From Pseudomonadota bacterium (GTDB lineage: Bacteria; Pseudomonadota; Gammaproteobacteria; Burkholderiales; JAKAFK01), in NCBI GenBank assembly GCA_021788645.1, contig JAJYKK010000016.1:1-51612 (forward strand): a stretch of DNA of 51,612 nt. Reading direction: 5' to 3'. The notes beneath the pieces were generated by a model. It had not been told where the DNA came from, made no database searches, and saw only the letters and a list, made by a program, of their open reading frames with translations. Shown here piece after piece: positions 34,251-44,946 of this stretch. Within the stretch, counting starts at the first letter, position 1. Each line of letters opens with the position of its first letter. A program made the position numbers and the translations under genes.

Positions 34251-36315
34251 AGCGTAGCGCCTCGATGGGATTGAGCAGCGCGGCTCGCCGCGCGGGATAG
34301 AAGCCGAAGAACACGCCTACGACGGCGGAAAAGACGAAACCGCCGACGATCGCCAGCGGCGAGATCAGGGTCGGCCAGCCTGCGGCGAGCGACACGATCT
34401 CCGACACCGCCACTCCCACGACGATGCCCACGACGCCCCCGATGCCGCTCAGCAGGATCGCCTCCACGAGAAATTGGAGCAGGACGTGGATGCGCCGCGC
34501 GCCGATCGCCATGCGAATGCCGATCTCGCGCGTGCGTTCGGTCACCGACACCAGCAGGATGTTCATGATGCCGATGCCGCCCACGAGGAGCGAAATCGAG
34601 GCGACCGCCGCCAGGAGCAGCGCCATGGTCCGGCTGCTCGCCTGTACCGCCTGGGTGATGTCGCTGATGTTGTGGATGCTGAAGTCCTCCTGCTGACCGG
34701 GCTCGATGTGGTGGCGCGCATCCAATATGTGCGTGACCTGGGTCTGGGCCGTGGCGACGAGGGACGTCGTACGCGCCTGCACATAAATGATATTCACATA
34801 GCCCGCCAGTTTTGGCTGGATCCCAAAAGGATTGGGGGCGGTGGCATAGAGCGTGCTCGCCGAGGATGCCAGGGTCGGTGCCGCAACCCCGAGCACCTTG
34901 TCTTGCGCGGTGGTGAAAGGCATGTAGATCACATCGTCCTGATCCTGGCCGAATCCGGTCTGTCCCCTGGCCTCAAGCAGACCGACCACTTCCATGGGCA
35001 CGTTCTTGACCAGAATGGTGGCCCCAATCGGGTTCTCGTACGGTCCGAAGAGATTGCGCCAGACGGTCTGGCCGATCACGCACACGCGCGCGCCGTTGGT
35101 CTCATCCGCGGCATTCAGCGGCCTCCCGGCCACGACCGGCCAGTTCCTGATGGTGAAGTAGCTGGGCGTCACGCCCTGGAGGCTCGTGGTCCAGTTCTGG
35201 TTGCCATAGACCGCCTGCCCCTGCTGCCGGATGAGATAACTGACGTGCGCCACTGCCGGTGCGTTGGCCTTGATCGCTTGCGCATCGAGCACGGTCAGTG
35301 TCGGCGCACTGCCGAAACCGCCCCGCACCCCCCCCGATGTGGTACTTCCGGGCAACACGATGAGGAGATTAGTGCCGAGGCTTTCGATCCGCGCGGTGAC
35401 CGCCGCGCTGGCGCCCTGCCCGACCGCAACCATGGTGATGAGGGCGGCCACGCCGATGAAGATGCCGAGCATGGTCAGTGCCGAGCGCAGCTTGTTACGC
35501 GCGATCGCGCGGATGGCGACGAGCAGTGCCATGGTGAGGAAAGACCCGAGCATGGGCGCCGCCGGCCCGGCAGCGGCCGGTTCCCTCAGGACCGGCATAG
35601 GCGGGGACTCAGCGGTCGCAGGCGCGGCGCGCGTGCGCTCATCAGACACGATCTGCCCGTCGCGCATCGTCACGATGCGGTCGGCGAAGGTCGCCATGTC
35701 GGGCTCGTGGGTCACCAGGACGACGGTGACGCCCTTTTCGCGGTTCAAGGCCTGAATCGTGGCCATGATGTCGTTGGCGGTCCTGGAGTCCAGGTTACCG
35801 GTGGGCTCATCGGCGAGCAGGATGGACGGGTTGTTCACCAGCGCGCGGGCGATGGCTACCCGTTGCTGCTGCCCGCCCGAGAGCTGGCTGGGGTAGTTGT
35901 GCTCGCGTCCTTCGAGCCCCAGGGCTCGCAAGGCGTCCGCGGCAATCTGCGTGCTGTCGGTCGCGCGCCCGACATAGAAGAGCGGCAAGGCGACGTTCTC
36001 GATGGCGCTGGTGCGCGGAAGCAGATTGAAGTTCTGGAACACGAAGCCGATGCGCCGACTGCGGATATGCGCGAGGGACGGCTCATCCTTGTGCGTGGTG
36101 TCCTCGCCTTCCAGCAGATAGCGGCCGCTGGTCGGGCGATCAAGGCAGCCCAGGACATTCATGAGGGTGGACTTGCCCGACCCGGAGGAGCCCATGATGG
36201 CGACAAATTCGCCCCGACGCACCGACAGGCTCACGCCTCGGAGCGCCTGGACCTCGATGTCGCCGATCCGGTAGACCTTGGTGAGGTTCGCGACCTCGAT
36301 GACGGACTCGGACAA
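34243..36315 (-). CDS. macB: MacB-type ABC transporter, fused ATPase and permease
   Basis: The 690-residue protein has an amino-terminal ATPase (Walker [10 protein letters not shown], signature [15 protein letters not shown], Walker [13 protein letters not shown], His switch VTHEP). Next come a linker, one membrane helix, a large periplasmic MacB_PCD domain, and three carboxy-terminal helices (FtsX fold) ending [21 protein letters not shown] (landmark [14 protein letters not shown]). It drives periplasmic export through MacA and the NodT channel. I start at the TTG at 36315, with GAAGGG nine bases upstream and 19 bases after the macA stop; upstream codons overlap macA. Confidence 0.94.
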   Translation of the reverse strand: MSESVIEVANLTKVYRIGDIEVQALRGVSLSVRRGEFVAIMGSSGSGKSTLMNVLGCLDRPTSGRYLLEGEDTTHKDEPSLAHIRSRRIGFVFQNFNLLPRTSAIENVALPLFYVGRATDSTQIAADALRALGLEGREHNYPSQLSGGQQQRVAIARALVNNPSILLADEPTGNLDSRTANDIMATIQALNREKGVTVVLVTHEPDMATFADRIVTMRDGQIVSDERTRAAPATAESPPMPVLREPAAAGPAAPMLGSFLTMALLVAIRAIARNKLRSALTMLGIFIGVAALITMVAVGQGASAAVTARIESLGTNLLIVLPGSTTSGGVRGGFGSAPTLTVLDAQAIKANAPAVAHVSYLIRQQGQAVYGNQNWTTSLQGVTPSYFTIRNWPVVAGRPLNAADETNGARVCVIGQTVWRNLFGPYENPIGATILVKNVPMEVVGLLEARGQTGFGQDQDDVIYMPFTTAQDKVLGVAAPTLASSASTLYATAPNPFGIQPKLAGYVNIIYVQARTTSLVATAQTQVTHILDARHHIEPGQQEDFSIHNISDITQAVQASSRTMALLLAAVASISLLVGGIGIMNILLVSVTERTREIGIRMAIGARRIHVLLQFLVEAILLSGIGGVVGIVVGVAVSEIVSLAAGWPTLISPLAIVGGFVFSAVVGVFFGFYPARRAALLNPIEALRYE

Positions 36316-36334
36316 GGCGGCTATCCCTTCGGCA

Positions 36335-37492
36335 CTAGAAGAACCGTGGGCGCATGGCCCGCGCCGGTTGGGCGCTTGTGCGTTCACCGACGATGACCTG
36401 CTCGCCCGGGTGCAGGTTGCCCCCCTTGATTTCGACGGAAACGCCATCGCTCAAGCCCGCCTTGACGGGTACTGCGGCGGGTTTGCCCTTTCTCAGGACA
36501 TAGACGCGATCGTTCGCCGGCACGGCCATCCCGGCGCCGGCCGGACCCGCGGGCGTGAATCGGAGCGCGGCGACCGGCACGGTCAGGACCGCGTCGCGCT
36601 GTTCCGTGATGATGCGCGCGTTCGCGGTCATGCCGGGGAAGAGCAGCAGCTTGGGATTGGCTACCTCGATGACGGCATCGTATGTCACCACGTTTTGCAC
36701 GGTGATGGGCGCCTTCCGGATCTGCCAGACGACGCCATGAAAAGCTTCCTCCGGGTAGGCGTCCACCGTGAAGATCGCCTGTTGTCCGACCCGCAGCGCG
36801 CCGATATCCGATTCACTCACATTGGTATCGACCTCCATCTTGGTCAGATCCTTGGCAATCAGGAACAAGGTCGGCGTCTGGAAGCTTGCGGCGACGGTCT
36901 GGCCGACGTTGACGTTGCGTGAGACGACGGTCCCGTTGACCGGAGAGACGATGTTGGTGTAGCCGAGATTCACCTTGGCGGCTTCCAGCGCGGCCGCCCG
37001 TTGCTGGACCGCGGCCTGATCGACCCCGATTTGGGCGAGGTCCTGACGGTACACGCTTCGATCGTTGTCCACCGTGTCCTGCGAGACGATGCCCCGGCCC
37101 AGCAGGCCCGCGTCGCGCTGGTAGTTGATCTTGGCGTAAGCAAGGCTTGCCTGATCCTTGGTAACCTGCGCCTGGGCGCTCGCCAAATTGGCCTGCGCCT
37201 CGTCGACAGCCACCTGGAAGGGTTTGGGATCGATTTTGGCGCAGAGCTGGCCCATCTTCACCCGCGTGTTATAGTCGCAGTAAATCGCCTGGATCGGACC
37301 GGAGACATAAGAGCCCACCTGGACCGTAATCACCGGGTTGAGGCTCCCCGTAGTGGTCACGGTGCGCTGGACGTTGCCGATCTTGGCCGGGGCCGTCAGG
37401 TATTGGACAGGCTTTGGACGTTTCAGCCACACGACGAGGCCTGCAATGGCTGCAAGGGCGACGACCACTCCAATCCAAGCCCGTTTCCACAT
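36335..37492 (-). CDS. macA: MacA-type periplasmic adaptor (HlyD/RND adaptor family)
   Basis: The 385-residue protein has one amino-terminal membrane anchor (WIGVVVALAAIAGLVVWL), a lipoyl half-motif (GSYVSGPIQAIYCDYNTRVK and later VSPVNGTVVSRNVNVGQTV), a coiled-coil hairpin rich in Ala and Gln between them, and beta-barrel and proximal domains. It links MacB to the outer-membrane channel. It is first in the macA-macB-nodT operon; the operator-like palindrome at 37665-37676 lies 173 bases upstream. Confidence 0.94.
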   Translation of the reverse strand: MWKRAWIGVVVALAAIAGLVVWLKRPKPVQYLTAPAKIGNVQRTVTTTGSLNPVITVQVGSYVSGPIQAIYCDYNTRVKMGQLCAKIDPKPFQVAVDEAQANLASAQAQVTKDQASLAYAKINYQRDAGLLGRGIVSQDTVDNDRSVYRQDLAQIGVDQAAVQQRAAALEAAKVNLGYTNIVSPVNGTVVSRNVNVGQTVAASFQTPTLFLIAKDLTKMEVDTNVSESDIGALRVGQQAIFTVDAYPEEAFHGVVWQIRKAPITVQNVVTYDAVIEVANPKLLLFPGMTANARIITEQRDAVLTVPVAALRFTPAGPAGAGMAVPANDRVYVLRKGKPAAVPVKAGLSDGVSVEIKGGNLHPGEQVIVGERTSAQPARAMRPRFF

Positions 37493-37639
37493 ACCGCTGT
37501 CCTTCCCCTAACCCTCAAAGGCCGGCGCTTTTCGCCGGCCGGCTGCGTTGCGCCTTCCATGACCGACGGTTGGAGCCCCCTGGCGGAGCGGAGTTCCTGC
37601 GTCGTCGGATGCTTCCCCACGGCCCGTCTCTCGCCCGCC

Positions 37640-37676
37640 ATTGTACCCGAGGCTGCTGTAAAGAATTGTATACAAT
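37640..37676 (-). promoter_or_regulatory. Candidate macA promoter with 12-bp palindromic operator
   Basis: On the minus strand a perfect palindrome ATTGTATACAAT (37665-37676) lies just upstream of a TACAAT -10-like hexamer (37640-37645). The palindrome sits about where the -35 would be and has the TTGTATACAA core seen for many GntR-type repressors. No regulator gene is adjacent, so the controlling protein is unknown. Confidence 0.45.
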
Positions 37677-37814
37677 AGTCTCCGGCACCTGGTCCGGACA
37701 GGCCGGAGTGCACAGGAGGAACCGAACGCCTCGGGCCGAGTGAATCGAACGCGGCTTGACGGCAAGCGCACCAAACCGCCCGGTTCGCGGAAAGTGGGCG
37801 CCCGAACGCTCACG

Positions 37815-38090
37815 CTATGGCTGCGGAATATGGAAGCGCTCGCCGGTCTCGCGGTTGAGCCAGACCACAACGACTTTCCCCGACACGGGATCGATGAACT
37901 TCTCCTCGGTCTCCTGCAGCGCCTCCCCGGATTTGGGGAGGGGGGCATAGCGCCCCTTCTCGAGGAAAATTGCGGCGATCAGGAGGGCCGACCAAACGAC
38001 GAGCTCCCAGGCGGCCAGGATGCCGCGGGCGGCCAGAAGAACGCCCAACGCACCCAAGAGCCCCAGGACCAACAGCGTGCCTCGCCTCAT
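37815..38090 (-). CDS. Small two-helix membrane protein
   Basis: A 91-residue protein I cannot name. Two hydrophobic helices (LLVLGLLGALGVLLAARGIL and LVVWSALLIAAIFL) are followed by a soluble tail ending in FIDPVSGKVVVVWLNRETGE and RFHIPQP, a short beta-like domain seen at the end of several small membrane proteins. The start codon overlaps the stop of the YbjQ-like gene by four bases (ATGA), so the two are translationally coupled. Confidence 0.7.
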   Translation of the reverse strand: MRRGTLLVLGLLGALGVLLAARGILAAWELVVWSALLIAAIFLEKGRYAPLPKSGEALQETEEKFIDPVSGKVVVVWLNRETGERFHIPQP

Positions 38091-38419
38091 CCCTCGGTCT
38101 CGAGCTTCTCAGCCACGACCGCCGTGCCGTACGCCACGATCTCGCTCATCGATTGCCCAATCTCCGCGGAGTCGAAGCGCATCATCACGACGGCATTTGC
38201 ACCCATCAGCGCGGCATTGCGGCTCAGGCGATCGATCGCGTGCCGGCGGGCATCCTCGAGCATCTCCGTGTATTCCACGATTTCCCCGCCGACCAGCGAA
38301 CGCAGCGATGCCATGAAATTTCCGCCGAGACCGCGCGACCTCACGGTGACCCCGTACACTTGGCCGATCACGCGCTTGACGCGATATCCAGGAATCATTT
38401 CGGTCGTGACCACGAGCAT
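38087..38419 (-). CDS. YbjQ/UPF0145 (DUF74) family protein
   Basis: The 110-residue protein matches the DUF74 family in length and landmarks: TTEMIPGYRVKRVIGQVYGV at the start, SRGLGGNFMASLRSLVGGEI in the middle and MGANAVVMMRFDSAEIGQSM toward the end. The family is a small pentameric fold sometimes annotated as heavy-metal binding; function is unknown. I use the ATG at 38419, just after GGAAGGAC; a frame extends upstream without homology. It is coupled to the two-helix membrane protein downstream. Confidence 0.92.
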   Translation of the reverse strand: MLVVTTEMIPGYRVKRVIGQVYGVTVRSRGLGGNFMASLRSLVGGEIVEYTEMLEDARRHAIDRLSRNAALMGANAVVMMRFDSAEIGQSMSEIVAYGTAVVAEKLETEG

Positions 38420-38641
38420 AGTCCTTCCCCCGTTTGTTGGAACCGGGCGTGACGGTCCTTGCCGTGCCCAGCGCAATCATCGCACGCCCGCATCCTAAGC
38501 TGCAATCGGATGCCCACAGGAGTTTGGCGCCGAAGCTTTCGAGCGCCCTGCACAGGACGATAGCGGCTTCTTATTCGCAGCCTGGGGTGCTAAAGTGGTT
38601 TCCCCTTACCCGGCCAGATCTAGGCCGTATTTCTTTCCGCG

Positions 38642-39445
38642 ATGGTGACCTCCATGCCCCTTTCGATCGATTCGCGCGTCCTCGCACCGTTGCAGGAACG
38701 CCTCGCAAACCACCCGATCTACGGATCGGTCAGGACGATGACCGATCTGCGCATCTTTATGGAGCACCACGTGTACTCGGTGTGGGACTTCATGTCGCTG
38801 ATCAAATTTCTTCAGGCCCATATCGCGCCCGCCCATGTCCCATGGCGCCCGCTGGGGGATGGGAGCGTACGGCGGTTCATCAACGAACTCGTGCTGGAAG
38901 AGGAATCGGACCTGGGCTTGCCGGAGAACGCGGGGGATGCGGCATTCTGCAGCCATTTCGAACTTTATGTCGCAGCGATGCGCGAGATCGGCGCCGACGT
39001 GCGAACGCCGCTGCAATTCGTGGACCGCGCGGCGAGCCGGGGAATCGAAACGGCGCTGAGCGAGGCGCCGATTCCCGAGCCGTCGCGCCGTTTTACCCAA
39101 AGGACGTTCGACTTTATCCAGACGGGAAAGCCGCATGTGGTGGCGGCGGCGCTGGCACTGGGACGGGAACACATCATTCCGGGCATGTTCCGCCGATTCT
39201 TGGCAATGATGGGCGTGGGCGAAGCGCAGGCACCCTATTTCCACCACTATCTCGGGCGCCACATTCACCTCGACGAGGACTTTCATGCGCCGCTGTCGCT
39301 GCGGCTTCTCAATGAACTGTGTGCAGGGGAGCCGACCCGCCTCGACGAGGCCGTGACCACCGCGCGAGAGGCGCTCACCGCTCGCCTCTCCCTCTGGGAT
39401 GGCGCAACGGCCGCCATCGAAGCCCAGAGGCGGCCGGGAGCCTGA
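38642..39445 (+). CDS. DUF3050 family protein (haem-oxygenase-like fold)
   Basis: The 267-residue helical protein has landmarks of DUF3050: LANHPIYGSVRTMTDLRIFM, EHHVYSVWDFMSLIKFLQ and HHYLGRHIHLDEDFHAPLSL. Several His and Glu in these blocks (EHHVYSVWD, HHYLGRHIHLDEDFH) could bind metal or haem as in the haem-oxygenase-like diiron superfamily; this is inference. The reaction is unknown. The region upstream is 220 bases with no gene. The ribosome site is weak; an ATG at 38654 is also possible. Confidence 0.85.
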   Translation: MVTSMPLSIDSRVLAPLQERLANHPIYGSVRTMTDLRIFMEHHVYSVWDFMSLIKFLQAHIAPAHVPWRPLGDGSVRRFINELVLEEESDLGLPENAGDAAFCSHFELYVAAMREIGADVRTPLQFVDRAASRGIETALSEAPIPEPSRRFTQRTFDFIQTGKPHVVAAALALGREHIIPGMFRRFLAMMGVGEAQAPYFHHYLGRHIHLDEDFHAPLSLRLLNELCAGEPTRLDEAVTTAREALTARLSLWDGATAAIEAQRRPGA

Positions 39446-39522
39446 TCCGCGCCGCGGGGATCGCGGCCTGCAAGCTATACTGCACTTAGCAAGCGTCTGG
39501 TGGCGATGCGAGGGGGGACAGC

Positions 39523-40029
39523 ATGCGTGCGCGACTTCTTTGGGCTCTTCCATTGGTCTCTTTGCTCGACGCTTGCGTGAGCATGCCAACCGGCCCAAGC
39601 GTGATGGTGTTGCCCGGCCCGCACAAGAGCTTTGCCGAGTTCCAGGCAGACAACGCGGCGTGCCGGGAATTCGCGAGCCAGTCGATCGGGGGTGCCTCGG
39701 CAGCGCGGGCAGGCGCGAACAGCGCGGCCGCGAGCGCCATCGCCGGAACGGCGATCGGGGCGACCGCCGGGGCCCTGATCGGCGGGCGCCGGGGGGCCGC
39801 GGTCGGCGCCGGGTCGGGGCTGCTGATCGGCAGCGCGGCCGGCAGCGAGAGTGCCGGTGCCTCGGCCTACGGTGCCCAGCGTCGATATGATATCGCGTAC
39901 ATGCAATGCATGTACGCCAAGGGCAACACGATACCGTCCGGCTGGGGATACTACAATAACGCGGGGCCCGGCGGCCCTCCTGCCTACCCTCCTCCCCCCT
40001 ACGAAGGCTACCCGCCCCCGCCCGAATGA
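39523..40029 (+). CDS. Glycine-zipper outer-membrane lipoprotein
   Basis: A 168-residue exported protein with a lipobox-like cleavage site (LVSLLDAC). A central glycine-zipper (AIAGTAIGATAGALIGGRRG and AAVGAGSGLLIGSAAG) inserts as a membrane hairpin. Then come YDIAYMQCMYAKGN, a block common in this family, and a Pro/Tyr-rich tail. Such proteins are envelope structural or stress proteins of unknown detail. GGGGGGAC precedes the ATG at 39523. Confidence 0.82.
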   Translation: MRARLLWALPLVSLLDACVSMPTGPSVMVLPGPHKSFAEFQADNAACREFASQSIGGASAARAGANSAAASAIAGTAIGATAGALIGGRRGAAVGAGSGLLIGSAAGSESAGASAYGAQRRYDIAYMQCMYAKGNTIPSGWGYYNNAGPGGPPAYPPPPYEGYPPPPE

Positions 40030-40060
40030 GCGCGCAGGCGGCGCTGCTCGGTGCCCACCC

Positions 40061-40130
40061 TAATTTTTACAAAACTTTTATGCCGAAGGGCGCATTCTTG
40101 ACGCCGTTTTGATCTTCGATTTCCTATGAT
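40061..40130 (+). promoter_or_regulatory. Candidate kdp promoter with KdpE-like T-rich box
   Basis: A T-rich tract TAATTTTTACAAAACTTTTA (40061-40080) resembles the KdpE operator of E. coli. A -35-like TTGACG (40098-40103) follows, with -10 candidates TCCTAT (40122-40127) or TATGAT (40125-40130). The first kdp-operon start codon is at 40166. Assigned by position and composition. Confidence 0.5.
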
Positions 40131-40165
40131 GTCGTGACTTAATGACTTGGAGCGGGAGGGTGCGC

Positions 40166-40255
40166 ATGGATCTCGTCTATCTCGGGATTGTCGCGATCCT
40201 GTTTGGGCTGACCGGTCTCTTTATTTACGGGTGCGAAAGGCTCAGGAGCAGATGA
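40166..40255 (+). CDS. 29-residue membrane peptide ahead of kdpF
   Basis: ATG at 40166 follows GGAGGG by five bases and opens a single-helix peptide: MDLVYLGIVAILFGLTGLFI then YGCERLRSR. The TGA overlaps the kdpF ATG by one base, so it is translationally coupled to the Kdp operon. It is hydrophobic with a positively charged cytoplasmic end. Its size and topology resemble KdpF itself, but the sequence is different. I infer a small Kdp accessory peptide; no function is established. Confidence 0.7.
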   Translation: MDLVYLGIVAILFGLTGLFIYGCERLRSR

Positions 40256-40344
40256 TGACTTGGCTTTATATCCTTGGCGGGGCCATTTCCATCGCCCTGT
40301 TTGTCTATCTGGTGATTGCCTTGATCAAACCGGAGTTTTTCTGA
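40255..40344 (+). CDS. kdpF: K+-transporting ATPase small subunit KdpF
   Basis: A 29-residue single-helix peptide, MTWLYILGGAISIALFVYLV followed by IALIKPEFF. The carboxy-terminal LIKPE(F/R)F pattern is that of KdpF, which stabilises the KdpABC complex in the inner membrane. AGGAG is six bases ahead of the ATG; the TGA overlaps the kdpA ATG. Confidence 0.92.
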   Translation: MTWLYILGGAISIALFVYLVIALIKPEFF

Positions 40345-42152
40345 TGACGGCGAACGGGATCCTGCAGATTGGCATTTTCATGGGGCTGCTGCTGCTCCTC
40401 GCGAAGCCGTTCGGCGGGTACATGGCAAGGATCTATGAGGGGGATCTTCCGGGTTTTGTCCGCTGGTTCGCACCCGTCGAACGTCTTTTGTATCGCAGCT
40501 GCGGGATTCCCCCTGAGGATGAAATGCGTTGGACTCGCTATGCCGGCGCGATGGCTTGGTTTGCCCTCCTCAGCGTCCTCGCCGTTTATGCGCTGCAGCG
40601 CCTGCAGGGTCACCTGCCGCTCGATCCCCAGCACTTCGGTGCCGTGAGCCCCGACTCGTCTTTCAACACCGCGATCAGCTTCATGACCAACACCAACTGG
40701 CAGGGCTATGCGGGCGAATCGACGATGAGCTATCTCACGCAGATGTTGGGCCTTGCGGTGCAGAACTTCCTGTCGGCCGCCGCCGGCATGGCGGTGGCCA
40801 TTGCCCTGATCCGCGGGTTTGCCCGGCGCACCACCGAAACGATTGGCAACTTCTGGGTGGATATGACGCGCAGCATCCTCTACATCCTGCTGCCGATTTC
40901 ATTGGTTTTGGCCGTTGTGCTCGTGGGCCAGGGCGTGATCCAGAATTTCGCGCCCTACCGCACGGTAGCGCTGACCGACCCGGTCACCTATGGGCAGCCG
41001 CAGGTCGGCCCTGCGGGCAACGCCGTCGAGGACGCTCTCGGCCACCCCCTCATCAAGCAGGTGACTACGGATACCCAGACGATTGCCATGGGTCCGGTCG
41101 CCTCCCAAGAGGCCATCAAGGAGCTGGGGACGAACGGAGGTGGCTTCTTCAACGCCAATTCCGCCCACCCCTTCGAGAATCCGACGCCGCTGAGCAATTT
41201 CCTCGAAATGGGCGCCATCCTCCTGATTCCGGTCGCGCTGACCTATACCTTCGGCCGCATGGTGGGCGATACCCGACAAGGGTGGGCCATCCTGGGGGCG
41301 ATGGCGATACTTTTCGCGGTCGGCCTGGCCACGGCGGAACATTACGAGCAGGCGGGCAATCCCGCCTTCGCCGCCTTGGGCGTGGATCAGCGCGCGTCTT
41401 CGCTGCAGCCGGGCGGGAACATGGAAGGCAAGGAGGCACGATTCGGGATCGTCAACTCCGCCCTGTGGGCAACGGTCACGACCGCAACGTCATGCGGCGC
41501 CGTCAATAGCATGCATGATTCCTATACGCCGCTCGGCGGACTGGTCCCCATGGCCCTGATGCAGTTGGGGGAAGTCGTGTTTGGCGGCGTGGGCTCGGGG
41601 CTCTTCGGTATGCTGGTCTATGCCGTGATCGCCGTGTTCATCGCCGGCCTCATGATTGGCCGGACGCCGGAATACCTGGGGAAGAAGATCGAGGCCTTCG
41701 ACATCAAGATGGCCTCGCTCGTGATCCTCATCCCGCCGCTGCTCATTCTCGGGTTCACCGCGATCGCCGTGCTGTTGCCTTCGGGGCAGGCGGGCACGCT
41801 CAATCCCGGGGCCCATGGTTTCTCCGAGATCCTCTATGCATTCTCCGAAGGTGCGGCGAACAACGGCAGCGCGTTCGCTGGGTTGTCCGCCAATACCCCG
41901 TTTTATAATCTGACGATCGGTCTCGACATGTTCTTCGGACGCCTGTGGCTCATGGTCCCGGTGCTGGCGCTGGCGGGCTCCCTTGCGGCCAAGAAGCGAA
42001 TCCCGCCTGGCGTTGGCACCATGGCCACGCATACGCCGCTTTTCATCGCCCTGCTGGTGGGCACCGTGATCCTGGTGGGGGCGCTGACCTTCGTGCCGGC
42101 GGACAGTCTCGGGCCCATCGTGGAGCACCTCAACATGATCGGCGCGCATTAG
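40344..42152 (+). CDS. kdpA: K+-transporting ATPase subunit A (KdpA)
   Basis: The 602-residue potassium-channel-like subunit has about ten helices and four pore loops. Selectivity blocks are visible: [14 protein letters not shown] (P1), [19 protein letters not shown] (P2), [20 protein letters not shown] (P3) and [13 protein letters not shown] (P4). It selects K+ and delivers it to KdpB. Length is slightly above the E. coli protein (557). The ATG at 40344 overlaps the kdpF stop; the reading frame is open upstream but belongs to other genes. Confidence 0.97.
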   Translation: MTANGILQIGIFMGLLLLLAKPFGGYMARIYEGDLPGFVRWFAPVERLLYRSCGIPPEDEMRWTRYAGAMAWFALLSVLAVYALQRLQGHLPLDPQHFGAVSPDSSFNTAISFMTNTNWQGYAGESTMSYLTQMLGLAVQNFLSAAAGMAVAIALIRGFARRTTETIGNFWVDMTRSILYILLPISLVLAVVLVGQGVIQNFAPYRTVALTDPVTYGQPQVGPAGNAVEDALGHPLIKQVTTDTQTIAMGPVASQEAIKELGTNGGGFFNANSAHPFENPTPLSNFLEMGAILLIPVALTYTFGRMVGDTRQGWAILGAMAILFAVGLATAEHYEQAGNPAFAALGVDQRASSLQPGGNMEGKEARFGIVNSALWATVTTATSCGAVNSMHDSYTPLGGLVPMALMQLGEVVFGGVGSGLFGMLVYAVIAVFIAGLMIGRTPEYLGKKIEAFDIKMASLVILIPPLLILGFTAIAVLLPSGQAGTLNPGAHGFSEILYAFSEGAANNGSAFAGLSANTPFYNLTIGLDMFFGRLWLMVPVLALAGSLAAKKRIPPGVGTMATHTPLFIALLVGTVILVGALTFVPADSLGPIVEHLNMIGAH

Positions 42153-42171
42153 CCCCCGGAGAACGAACGAG

Positions 42172-44244
42172 ATGACTAAGCGGATCAAGACGTTTTCGCT
42201 ATTCGAGGCGGCGATCGTCAAACAGGCGCTGTGGGAGTCGGTCAAGAAGCTTTCGCCGCGTCAGCAGATGAAAAATCCGGTGATGTTCGTCGTCTGGGTG
42301 GGCAGCACCCTGACCACGATCCTGTTCATTCAGGCCATTGTCGGCCACGGCGAGGCGCCGACGGGCTTCATTCTGGCCGTGACCTTGTGGCTGTGGTTCA
42401 CGGTCCTGTTCGCGAACTTCGCAGAAGCCGTCGCGGAGGGCCGCAGCAAGGCCCAGGCCGCGTCATTGCGTGCCGCGAAGCGCGACATCATGGCCAAGAA
42501 GCTCGACGAGCCGCGCTACGGCGCTTCGTTCAGCACGGCGTCGAGTTCGAGCCTGAGGCGCGGAGACGTCGTTCTGGCGGAAGCCGGCGACTTCGTGCCC
42601 GGGGACGGCGAGGTCATCGAAGGGGTCGCCTCGGTCGACGAGAGCGCGATTACCGGGGAATCCGCGCCCGTCATCCGGGAGTCGGGGGGCGATTTCAACG
42701 CCGTCACCGGCGGCACGCGCGTGCTTTCGGATTGGCTGGTGGTGCGTATCGCGGCGAATCCCGGGGAGAGTTTTCTCGACCGGATGATCAACATGGTGGA
42801 GGGCGCAAAGCGCCAGAAAACGCCCAACGAGATAGCACTCACCATCCTGCTGGTCGCCATGACGATTATCTTCCTCCTCGCCACAGTGACCTTGCTGCCC
42901 TACTCGCTCTATAGCGTCCATGTGGCCCAGGCCGGTTCGCCGGTGACGATCACCACCCTGGTGGCGCTGCTCGTCTGTTTGATTCCCACCACCATCGGAG
43001 GCCTTCTCTCGGCCATCGGCGTGGCCGGGATCGGGCGCATGATGCAAAAAAACGTCATTGCAACCTCCGGGCGCGCGATCGAGGCCGCGGGGGACGTGGA
43101 CGTGCTGCTGCTGGACAAGACGGGGACCATAACGCTGGGCAATCGCCAGGCGACACATTTCCTGCCCGCATCGGGGGTATCCGAGCACGACCTGGCGGAC
43201 GCCGCGCAGCTCGCCTCGCTCGCGGACGAGACGCCCGAAGGCCGCAGTATCGTCGTGCTCGCCAAACAGCGCTTCACGATCAGGGGACGCGACATTCATG
43301 CCCTGGGAGCGACCTTCGTGCCCTTCACCGCGCAGACGCGAATGAGCGGCGTAAACCTCGAGGGTCGGCAAATTCGCAAAGGCGCGGTGGACGCCATTCG
43401 CGGCCATGTGAAGTCGCTGGGCGGAGAGCTCACCCATGAGGTGCAAGTCGCGGTCGACGATGTGGCGCGCCGCGGCAGCACACCGCTGGTGGTCGCCGAC
43501 GGCACCCGGATTCTGGGCGTCGTGGAACTCAAGGATATCGTCAAGGGAGGCATCAAGGAACGCTTTGCCGAGCTGCGCCGGATGGGCATCAAGACGATCA
43601 TGATCACCGGCGACAATCGGCTGACGGCGGCCGCAATCGCCGCCGAGGCAGGCGTCGATGATTTCTTGGCGGAGGCGACGCCCGAGGCAAAGCTGAAGCT
43701 TATCCGCGAGCACCAGGCCGAGGGTCGGCTTGTGGCGATGACCGGCGACGGCACCAATGACGCCCCGGCCCTCGCGCAAGCCGACGTGGCCGTCGCCATG
43801 AACAGCGGGACCCAGGCGGCTAAGGAAGCAGGCAACATGGTGGATCTCGATTCCAACCCGACCAAGCTGATCGAGATCGTGGAGACCGGAAAACAGATGC
43901 TGATGACGCGCGGGGCGCTGACCACCTTCAGCATCGCCAATGACGTGGCGAAGTACTTCGCCATCATTCCTGCCGCCTTCGTGTCCACCTACCCGGCGTT
44001 GGGCGCGCTGAACATCATGCACTTGGCGACCCCCCGGAGCGCGATTCTGTCGGCAGTCATCTTCAATGCGCTGATCATCGTCGCGCTGATCCCGCTGGCG
44101 CTCAAGGGCGTGAAATATCGTGCCATCGGCGCGGAGGCGCTGCTGCGCAACAACCTGCTCATTTACGGCGTCGGCGGCGTCATTGTGCCTTTCATCGGCA
44201 TAAAGATTATCGACATGCTGCTTGCGACGACAGGATTGGCCTGA
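42172..44244 (+). CDS. kdpB: K+-transporting ATPase subunit B (P-type ATPase, KdpB)
   Basis: The 690-residue P-type ATPase subunit has the phosphorylation motif [13 protein letters not shown] (catalytic Asp), the actuator-domain block [16 protein letters not shown], and the hinge/nucleotide motif [20 protein letters not shown] (landmarks [11 protein letters not shown]). It powers K+ uptake by KdpA. The start is 19 bases after kdpA. Length equals the family norm. No disruption. Confidence 0.98.
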   Translation: MTKRIKTFSLFEAAIVKQALWESVKKLSPRQQMKNPVMFVVWVGSTLTTILFIQAIVGHGEAPTGFILAVTLWLWFTVLFANFAEAVAEGRSKAQAASLRAAKRDIMAKKLDEPRYGASFSTASSSSLRRGDVVLAEAGDFVPGDGEVIEGVASVDESAITGESAPVIRESGGDFNAVTGGTRVLSDWLVVRIAANPGESFLDRMINMVEGAKRQKTPNEIALTILLVAMTIIFLLATVTLLPYSLYSVHVAQAGSPVTITTLVALLVCLIPTTIGGLLSAIGVAGIGRMMQKNVIATSGRAIEAAGDVDVLLLDKTGTITLGNRQATHFLPASGVSEHDLADAAQLASLADETPEGRSIVVLAKQRFTIRGRDIHALGATFVPFTAQTRMSGVNLEGRQIRKGAVDAIRGHVKSLGGELTHEVQVAVDDVARRGSTPLVVADGTRILGVVELKDIVKGGIKERFAELRRMGIKTIMITGDNRLTAAAIAAEAGVDDFLAEATPEAKLKLIREHQAEGRLVAMTGDGTNDAPALAQADVAVAMNSGTQAAKEAGNMVDLDSNPTKLIEIVETGKQMLMTRGALTTFSIANDVAKYFAIIPAAFVSTYPALGALNIMHLATPRSAILSAVIFNALIIVALIPLALKGVKYRAIGAEALLRNNLLIYGVGGVIVPFIGIKIIDMLLATTGLA

Positions 44245-44266
44245 AGTGGCCCTCAAGGAGTTGGCG

Positions 44267-44842
44267 ATGTGGAAGGAACTGCGTCCGGCGATCATCATTT
44301 TTCTCGTGTTGAGCCTCATCACAGGCATCGTTTACCCCGCCCTCGTCACGGGGATCGCGCAAGGGCTTTTTCCCAACCGGGCGAACGGAAGCCTCCTCGT
44401 CCGCGGCGGGAAAGCCATTGGCTCGAGGCTGATCGGCCAGGCCTTCAGCGATCCCCGGTATTTTTGGGGCCGTCCGTCGGACACCTCCCCTATTCCCTAC
44501 GATGCAACGGCTTCCGGGGGATCGAATCTTGGACCGACCAATCCCGCGCTGATCGATGCCGTCAAATCCCGGATCGCGACCTTGAGAGCGGCCGATCCGG
44601 GCAACGACCTGCCGATCCCGGTGGATCTCGTCACCGCCTCCGGCAGTGGGCTCGATCCCGATATCAGCCCGGCGGCCGCGCTCTACCAAGTCCCGCGCGT
44701 GGCCCGAGCGCGCGGCCTTGATCCGGCGAGTGTCGCACGGCTTGTAAGAGCGCACGTGACATCGCGACAGTTCGGTCTCCTGGGAGAACCGCGGGTGAAT
44801 GTCCTGGAGCTGAATCTTGCGCTCGACGCCCTGCGCAAATAG
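44267..44842 (+). CDS. kdpC: K+-transporting ATPase subunit C (KdpC)
   Basis: The 191-residue subunit has one amino-terminal membrane helix ([20 protein letters not shown]) and a periplasmic domain with [20 protein letters not shown] (landmark YFWGRPS), [13 protein letters not shown] and [14 protein letters not shown], all KdpC signatures. I start at the ATG at 44267, six bases after AAGGAG, with 22 bases separating it from the kdpB stop; the frame is open upstream into kdpB. Confidence 0.97.
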   Translation: MWKELRPAIIIFLVLSLITGIVYPALVTGIAQGLFPNRANGSLLVRGGKAIGSRLIGQAFSDPRYFWGRPSDTSPIPYDATASGGSNLGPTNPALIDAVKSRIATLRAADPGNDLPIPVDLVTASGSGLDPDISPAAALYQVPRVARARGLDPASVARLVRAHVTSRQFGLLGEPRVNVLELNLALDALRK

Positions 44843-44946
44843 CCGTCACAGGCCCGCATCGTGGCGCATCCAGTGGCCTGGGCCCGCGCATGGCGCGCCT
44901 TTGCGCGCCGAAGTAAGATACCGATGTACAGCGCGGAGAGCTTGAG

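Noticed and set aside
34474-36396. 640-codon plus-strand open frame opposite macB
   Set aside because: His/Asp/Arg-rich antisense shadow of macB in GC-rich sequence, with no motifs.
42463-44328. 621-codon minus-strand open frame opposite kdpB
   Set aside because: Antisense shadow of a clearly conserved P-type ATPase.
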